Part shown: piece by piece, positions 59,290-64,000 of the stretch
Position numbering within the stretch: position 1 is the stretch's first letter
Layout of the letters: each line of letters begins with the position of its first letter
Source: Ilyobacter polytropus DSM 2926
GTDB taxonomy: Bacteria; Fusobacteriota; Fusobacteriia; Fusobacteriales; Fusobacteriaceae
NCBI RefSeq assembly: GCF_000165505.1
Contig: NC_014633.1
Coordinates: forward strand, 744,001-808,000
DNA length: 64,000 bases
Reading direction: 5' to 3'
Translations under genes and position numbers: made by a program
Notes under the pieces: model-generated
Databases searched by the model: none
What the model was told of the DNA's origin: nothing
The model's input: only the letters and a program-made list of their open reading frames with translations

Positions 59290-59319
59290 AAAAGGCTGTC
59301 TCTAATGAGACAGCCTTTT
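59290..59319. terminator. Bidirectional terminator
   Basis: AAAAGGCTGTCTC pairs with GAGACAGCCTTTT between psuG and the convergent aminotransferase gene. Confidence 0.92.
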
Positions 59320-59376
59320 CTATATTTAAATTCCCCCGAATTTTTTAACCCTTTTTTCTCTGTTTACAAATTTTTA

Positions 59377-60525
59377 CTAAAGGTTTATTTCTTTTATATA
59401 GCTTTCCATTCTATCCATTGCTTTTTTTAGAAGTTCTTTTTCTTTAGTACAGGCTATTCTGATATATCCTTCAGTTGAAAAAGCCTTCCCTGGAACTAAA
59501 GCTACCCCAGTCTTTTCAAGAATTTCTAGTGCAAAATCCAAAGAATCCTTGCTGCTTATTTTGCTGTAACCTGCATAAACATAAAAAGCACCCTTTGGCA
59601 TAACCACATCAAATCCCATAGCATCTAGTCTAGAGCATATGAGTTTTGCCCTCTCTTCGTATTCAGCTGCTATACTACTCACATCTGAGGCATCTCTTAA
59701 GGCAATCATACCTCCAATTTGAGATAAGGTTGAAGGTGAGGTTACAGTGTACTGGCTAACCTTTATAAGTTCTTTTCTAAATTTTGCATGGGTCATCAGA
59801 TATCCTACTCTCCACCCTGTCATAGAGTGGGATTTTGAAAATCCATTGATCACAATTACCTGGTCTTTTACATTTTTACATCTGGCGATAGAATAAAATT
59901 CTTCTCCTGAAAAAACCAGCTCACTATATATTTCATCAGAAATTATAAATAATTTCTTTTTCTCCAATACTGCAGCTATTTTTTCCGTCTCCTCTTTAGA
60001 GAGTATAACTCCCGTTGGATTTGTTGGATAATTTAATATTACAGCCTTGGTCTTGTCAGTTATTGCCTCTTCTAACATCTCTGGAGTCAGCTTAAAATTA
60101 TTTTTGCTGGTATCTATAAATACAGCCTTAGCCCCGTACATCTTCAGAAGAGCTTCATAAAGAGAAAAAGCAGGAAGTACAACTACCACTTCATCTCCTT
60201 CAGTTAGAATTCCTTTGAGAGTGGTAGAAAGAGCTTCTGTAGAACCTACAGTTACCAATACTTCGTCTGCACTGTAGTCTATATTATATTTTTTCTTATA
60301 AAAAGAAGCTATCTCCTGTCTTAATTCAGGAACCCCTCCCAAAGGAGCATAAGAGAGCTGATTTTCCATCATGTATTTTGCTGTTTTTTGAGTTATTATT
60401 TCTGGAGTTTTTATATCAGGTTCTCCGATAGTGAGGTTAATACTATCAGGTATTTTTGCACACTTCTGAGCAATCTGACGTATTATCGATACCTCCATCT
60501 CTCTTACTCTCTGATTGACTTCCAT
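59377..60525 (-). CDS. Class I aminotransferase, probable N-acetyl-diaminopimelate aminotransferase
   Basis: 382 residues. PLP fold [51 protein letters not shown] Lys in [16 protein letters not shown], and carboxylate Arg in YIRIACTKE. Directly downstream of dapH with a 22-bp overlap, so it probably performs the transamination of the acetyl branch of diaminopimelate synthesis (PatA/DapL-like role). Other class I aminotransferase activity cannot be excluded. AGGAGGAAGC precedes the ATG. Confidence 0.87.
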   Translation of the reverse strand: MEVNQRVREMEVSIIRQIAQKCAKIPDSINLTIGEPDIKTPEIITQKTAKYMMENQLSYAPLGGVPELRQEIASFYKKKYNIDYSADEVLVTVGSTEALSTTLKGILTEGDEVVVVLPAFSLYEALLKMYGAKAVFIDTSKNNFKLTPEMLEEAITDKTKAVILNYPTNPTGVILSKEETEKIAAVLEKKKLFIISDEIYSELVFSGEEFYSIARCKNVKDQVIVINGFSKSHSMTGWRVGYLMTHAKFRKELIKVSQYTVTSPSTLSQIGGMIALRDASDVSSIAAEYEERAKLICSRLDAMGFDVVMPKGAFYVYAGYSKISSKDSLDFALEILEKTGVALVPGKAFSTEGYIRIACTKEKELLKKAMDRMESYIKEINL

Positions 60526-61250
60526 TGCTTCCTCCTATTACTTTTTAAATTTCTAAGATCTTCCATTATCTGTGTTTTTCCTTCTGTTTTTTCATCTACA
60601 TTTTTAATGATCTTCGCAGGACTTCCAGCCACTACGACCCCTGCAGGTACGTCTGCAGTTACTATTGCTCCTGCAGCTACTACAGAACCTTTTCCTATTC
60701 TTACTCCTTCTAGAACTACTGCATTGGCACCAACCATTACGTTGTCCTCTACTACTACAGGATCTGCTGAAGGAGGCTCTATAACTCCTGCAAGTATAGC
60801 TCCTGCTCCTATATGACAATTATTCCCAACTGTAGCTCTTCCTCCTAAGACAGCATTAAAGTCGATCATAGTTCCGTCTCCGACTACAGCCCCTATATTG
60901 ATTGAAGCTCCCATCATGATTATTGCATTGTTTCCTATTGAAACCTTGTCCCTGATTACTGATCCTGGTTCAATTCTCGCATTGATATCCTTTAGATCTA
61001 ACATTGGTATTGCTGAGTTTCTTCTATCATTTTCAAGGTAATAGTCCTCTATTTTGTCTTTGTTCTCGTCTAGGATTTTCTTTACTTCATCCCAGTCTCC
61101 CATTATTATTCTTGTATTCCCTTCGCAGAATACCTTACAAGAATAAAAGTTTATACCTTCCATCTCACCTTTAAGATATGCCTTTACAGGTGTTGATTTT
61201 TTAGAATCCTTGATAAATTTGATTATTTCTTGTGCTGTGTTTAAACTCAC
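60504..61250 (-). CDS. dapH: Tetrahydrodipicolinate N-acetyltransferase
   Basis: 248 residues. An N-terminal mixed domain leads into a left-handed beta-helix of hexapeptide repeats ([64 protein letters not shown]). Length and the APPSADPV-like insertion ([14 protein letters not shown]) fit DapH, the acetyl-CoA-dependent enzyme of the acetylase pathway, rather than the succinyl-dependent DapD. GTG start at 61250 follows AAGGAGG. Confidence 0.93.
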   Translation of the reverse strand: MSLNTAQEIIKFIKDSKKSTPVKAYLKGEMEGINFYSCKVFCEGNTRIIMGDWDEVKKILDENKDKIEDYYLENDRRNSAIPMLDLKDINARIEPGSVIRDKVSIGNNAIIMMGASINIGAVVGDGTMIDFNAVLGGRATVGNNCHIGAGAILAGVIEPPSADPVVVEDNVMVGANAVVLEGVRIGKGSVVAAGAIVTADVPAGVVVAGSPAKIIKNVDEKTEGKTQIMEDLRNLKSNRRKQWKSIRE

Positions 61251-61263
61251 TATTTATTCCTCC

Positions 61264-62028
61264 TTATTTTATGTCTAAAACTTCTTTCATTGTATAAAAT
61301 CCTGGTGCTTTACCTGCCAAGAATTTTGCCGCCTTAACAGAACCTTGAGAGAAAATTCTTTTAGAAAGAGCCTCATGTTTCAGCTCAATAATTTCATCTT
61401 GCCCTGCAAAAATAATGCTGTGCTCTCCGACTATACTTCCACCTCTGATAGCGTGAATTCCAACTTCCTTTTTAGTTCTTTTACCCACAATTCCTTCTCT
61501 GCCATAAACAGCTTCTTTTTCACCGTTTAATGACTCATTTATTGAATCATAAAACAATTTTGCTGTTCCAGATGGTGAGTCCACCTTTTGATTGTGATGT
61601 TTTTCGATAATCTCAATGTCAAAGGCATCGGCCAAAATTGGAGTGATCTGTTTTAATACTTCTGATATAACATTAACTCCCAAGGACATATTTCTCGAGA
61701 AAAGTATCGCTGTCTTTTCACTGGCCTGCTTGATCTTAGTTAGCTGTTCAGCAGTAAATCCAGTTGAACAAATTACCGCCCCGATTTGATTTTCAATTGC
61801 ATATTCCAAAATCTCATCAAGATTGGCAGGATTTGAAAAATCAATTATTACATCGACTTTTTCCTTTATATCATTTAAAGATTTATAAAGAATATCCTCT
61901 GTCACAGGTGACATTGCCTGAGCACCATCTCTTTTTTCGATAACTCCGGCTATTTGAAGACCTGCAGAAGCCACATCTTCACAGACAAATTTACCCATCA
62001 TACCGTATCCGAAAACTGCTATATTCAT
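61264..62028 (-). CDS. dapB: Dihydrodipicolinate reductase
   Basis: 254 residues. NAD(P)-binding start MNIAVFGYGMMGKFV, VIDFSNPANLDEIL, STGFTAEQL, SRNMSLGVNVISEVLKQ, EKHHNQKVDSPSGTAKLF with the catalytic H-H-x2-K and SGTA motif, and a late substrate-site HAIRGGSIVGEHSIIFAG. Reduces the dihydrodipicolinate product with NAD(P)H. ATG at 62028 follows AAGGGGTAGG, which overlaps the end of dapA. Confidence 0.97.
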   Translation of the reverse strand: MNIAVFGYGMMGKFVCEDVASAGLQIAGVIEKRDGAQAMSPVTEDILYKSLNDIKEKVDVIIDFSNPANLDEILEYAIENQIGAVICSTGFTAEQLTKIKQASEKTAILFSRNMSLGVNVISEVLKQITPILADAFDIEIIEKHHNQKVDSPSGTAKLFYDSINESLNGEKEAVYGREGIVGKRTKKEVGIHAIRGGSIVGEHSIIFAGQDEIIELKHEALSKRIFSQGSVKAAKFLAGKAPGFYTMKEVLDIK

Positions 62029-62034
62029 AATCAC

Positions 62035-62916
62035 CTACCCCTTTAGTAAATTAATTTTTTCCATCTCTTTTGTTAATTTTGCAGTGGCATCTTCACTCAT
62101 CTCATATAGAGGAAGTCTTAGTCCTCCTACCTCATGTCCTGTTAAATTCATGGCTTTTTTTATTGGAATAGGGTTTGTCTCAATAAATAAAGAATCTATA
62201 AACGGCTTTAAATAAAGCTGAAGTTCTCTTGATTTTTCAACTTCTCCATTTAAAAACAGATCTACCATGTCATGAGTTTCTTTTGGTAAGATATTTGCCA
62301 CAACAGATATTACACCCTTACCACCTATAGAAAGTATCGGAACTATTATATCATCATTTCCTGAGTACATTGCAAAATTATCATTACAAAGTCTTGCAAC
62401 CTCAACAGCATAAGAGATATTTCCACTTGCCTCTTTTATTCCCACTATTTTATCATTTTTACTAAGGTGTTCCACTACATCTACAGGAATATTCATTCCT
62501 GTTCTTCCTGGAACATTATAAAGAATAATCGGAATATTTACTGATTCAGCTATCTTTTCAAAATGTTTGATAAGGCCCTCTTTATTAGTTTTATTATAAT
62601 AAGGAGTCACCTGAAGAAGTCCGTCTACACTTAGCTTCTCCGACTCTACGCTAAGCTCTATACCGTGTCTCGTATCGTTACTTCCTGTCCCTGCAATTAC
62701 AGGTATTCTACCATTTACCGTATCCACTGCACATTTTATTACAGCAAGGTGCTCATCGTCAGAAAGTGTCGAAGCCTCTCCTGTAGTTCCTGTTATTATT
62801 ATAGAATCTGTTTTATTCTCAATGTGAAACTCTATTAATTCCGCAAGTTTTTCAAAGTTAACTTCACCAGTTTTTTTAAACGGGGTAATTATAGCTACTC
62901 CTGATCCTGTAAACAT
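62035..62916 (-). CDS. dapA: 4-hydroxy-tetrahydrodipicolinate synthase
   Basis: 293 residues. TIM-barrel lyase signatures: GSGVAIITPF, GTTGEASTLSDDEH, VTPYYNKTNKEGL, ILYNVPGRTGMNI (catalytic Tyr), and Schiff-base Lys in GIKEASGN. Condenses pyruvate and aspartate semialdehyde. GAAGGAGG precedes the ATG. Confidence 0.98.
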   Translation of the reverse strand: MFTGSGVAIITPFKKTGEVNFEKLAELIEFHIENKTDSIIITGTTGEASTLSDDEHLAVIKCAVDTVNGRIPVIAGTGSNDTRHGIELSVESEKLSVDGLLQVTPYYNKTNKEGLIKHFEKIAESVNIPIILYNVPGRTGMNIPVDVVEHLSKNDKIVGIKEASGNISYAVEVARLCNDNFAMYSGNDDIIVPILSIGGKGVISVVANILPKETHDMVDLFLNGEVEKSRELQLYLKPFIDSLFIETNPIPIKKAMNLTGHEVGGLRLPLYEMSEDATAKLTKEMEKINLLKG

Positions 62917-62938
62917 TATATTTCCTCCTTCATTGAGT

Positions 62939-63937
62939 TTAGATTAGACCCTTTTTAATTAAGAGTTCTGCAATCTGGACTGTATTTGTTGCAGCCCCTT
63001 TTCTGATATTGTCAGCCACACACCATATATTTACACTGTTTTCCCTGCTGAAGTCCCTTCTTATTCTTCCTACAAAGACTTCATCCTTTCCAGTAGCATG
63101 TATTGGCATAGGATAGACATTCTTTGATGTGTCATCCTCCACTATTATACCATCAAATCCCGTTAGTGCCTCAAATATTTCTGTCATCTCAAAGGATTTT
63201 TCAAGTTCAATATTTATAGATATACTGTGGCTGTTTTCCACAGGTACCCTGACACATGTAGCAGTTATTGCCATGTCTGGAGTTCCTAGTATTTTTCTTG
63301 TCTCATCTATCATCTTACGTTCTTCTTTTGTATATCCGTCCTCTAGAAACACATCTATATGAGGAAGGCAGTTGTTTGCTATAGGGTGAGGATAATTTTT
63401 AGGTTCTTTTCCCTCTAGACCTCTTTTTAAGTCCTCTATACCGTCAACTCCAGACCCTGAAACTGCCTGGTATGTAGAGTAAACTACTCTTTTTATTCCA
63501 AATTTTTCAGCCAAAGCCTTTAGTGGAAGCACCGACTGTATTGTAGAGCAGTTGGGATTTGCTATGATTCCATTGTGTTTTTCTACATCTTCAGGGTTTA
63601 CCTCTGGTACCACAAGTGGTATCTCAGGATACATTCTAAAAGCACTGCTGTTGTCTACCACTATTACTCCCTTATCTCTTGCAACTGGTGAAAATCTTTC
63701 ACTTGTTGCCCCACCTGCTGAGAATAATGCAATATCAATATCTCTGTCAAAAACTTCATCAGTTAGTTCTTCTACTGTGTAACTTTTTCCCTTGTATTCC
63801 ATCTTTTTTCCTGCAGATCTTTTAGATGCAAAAAGATATAGGTTTTCAATTGGAAAATCTCTTTCTGCAAGGACTTCTAAGAATTTTCTTCCTACCATTC
63901 CAGTTGCACCGGCAACTGCTATATTATATTTTTTCAT
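62939..63937 (-). CDS. asd: Aspartate-semialdehyde dehydrogenase
   Basis: 332 residues. AVAGATGMVGRKFLEVL cofactor loop, IANPNCSTIQSVLPLKAL with catalytic Cys, TYQAVSGSGVDG, RVPVENSHSISINIE. It reduces aspartyl phosphate to aspartate semialdehyde. It is first in the run asd-dapA-dapB-dapH-aminotransferase. Starts at 63946 and 63937 share GGGAG at 2 and 11 bp; the second is favoured. Any leader or riboswitch lies beyond the window edge. Confidence 0.97.
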   Translation of the reverse strand: MKKYNIAVAGATGMVGRKFLEVLAERDFPIENLYLFASKRSAGKKMEYKGKSYTVEELTDEVFDRDIDIALFSAGGATSERFSPVARDKGVIVVDNSSAFRMYPEIPLVVPEVNPEDVEKHNGIIANPNCSTIQSVLPLKALAEKFGIKRVVYSTYQAVSGSGVDGIEDLKRGLEGKEPKNYPHPIANNCLPHIDVFLEDGYTKEERKMIDETRKILGTPDMAITATCVRVPVENSHSISINIELEKSFEMTEIFEALTGFDGIIVEDDTSKNVYPMPIHATGKDEVFVGRIRRDFSRENSVNIWCVADNIRKGAATNTVQIAELLIKKGLI

Positions 63938-64000
63938 ATTTATCATATCTCCCAGTCAATTAATATTTTTAACACCTTTTGGAAAATCAAAATTTATTAT

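Noticed and set aside
60604-60819. Arg/Ser-rich small frame on the minus strand
   Set aside because: It is an out-of-frame reading of the dapH hexapeptide repeats.

Overview
The window is AT-rich, densely coded bacterial DNA from a Gram-negative anaerobe, most likely a member of the Fusobacteriota of the Ilyobacter/Propionigenium kind. This is inferred from a 1092-residue type II-C Cas9 with a GTTGTA...TACAAT repeat, anaerobic CoA-disulfide-reductase-type flavoproteins, EarP, lipoproteins with no sortase signals, and overall codon use. The species was not confirmed by any search. No rRNA or tRNA genes were seen.

Left end (1-6.75 kb): a partial earP, then a complete type II-C CRISPR-Cas locus. 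It has a 21-repeat array read on the + strand, with cas2, cas1 and cas9 on the - strand and a tracrRNA gene just upstream of cas9. Each repeat ends in an extended -10 promoter, so each can start its own crRNA. 6.8-11 kb: a MarR/MATE efflux pair, an RraA-family protein, an HD protein, a HAD phosphatase and a DUF4250 protein. 11-16.2 kb: a corrinoid/cobalt region with a BtuFDC-type ABC importer and two CbiK chelatases, one of them exported, headed by a cobalamin riboswitch with its own terminator.

16-33 kb: an ABC exporter, small envelope proteins, an EF-G paralogue, an EAL protein, HU, a CoA-disulfide reductase with rhodanese, a HEPN-like protein, an ArsR-permease-thioredoxin operon, Hsp20, and the DUF2953-GerW pair known from spore formers. 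33.7-37.4 kb: an OLD-family nuclease, an intact IS3-family element and a lipoprotein. 37.8-42.2 kb: an AbrB-type regulator, an 824-residue CoADR-rhodanese-TusA-DsrE fusion, and an LRR protein with a 69-bp tandem repeat coding for a Ser/Asp tract.

42-56 kb: a guanine-type purine riboswitch with an AzgA permease, a PLD lipoprotein, TetR/EFR1/SDR genes (the SDR has an in-frame TGA), a membrane-anchored HNH protein, a tandem glycine riboswitch ahead of threonine aldolase and a flavoprotein disulfide reductase, a triple-rhodanese lipoprotein, and an ABC importer of unknown substrate. 56-64 kb: a roughly 500-bp noncoding structured element bounded by inverted copies of a dispersed repeat, a PhnA-like protein, psuK-psuG, and an acetyl-pathway diaminopimelate operon (asd-dapA-dapB-dapH-aminotransferase).

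The most unusual material is noncoding: the promoter-bearing CRISPR repeats and their polarity, the tracrRNA with remnants of a second anti-repeat, and the dispersed hairpin family with its long element at 56.1-56.6 kb.
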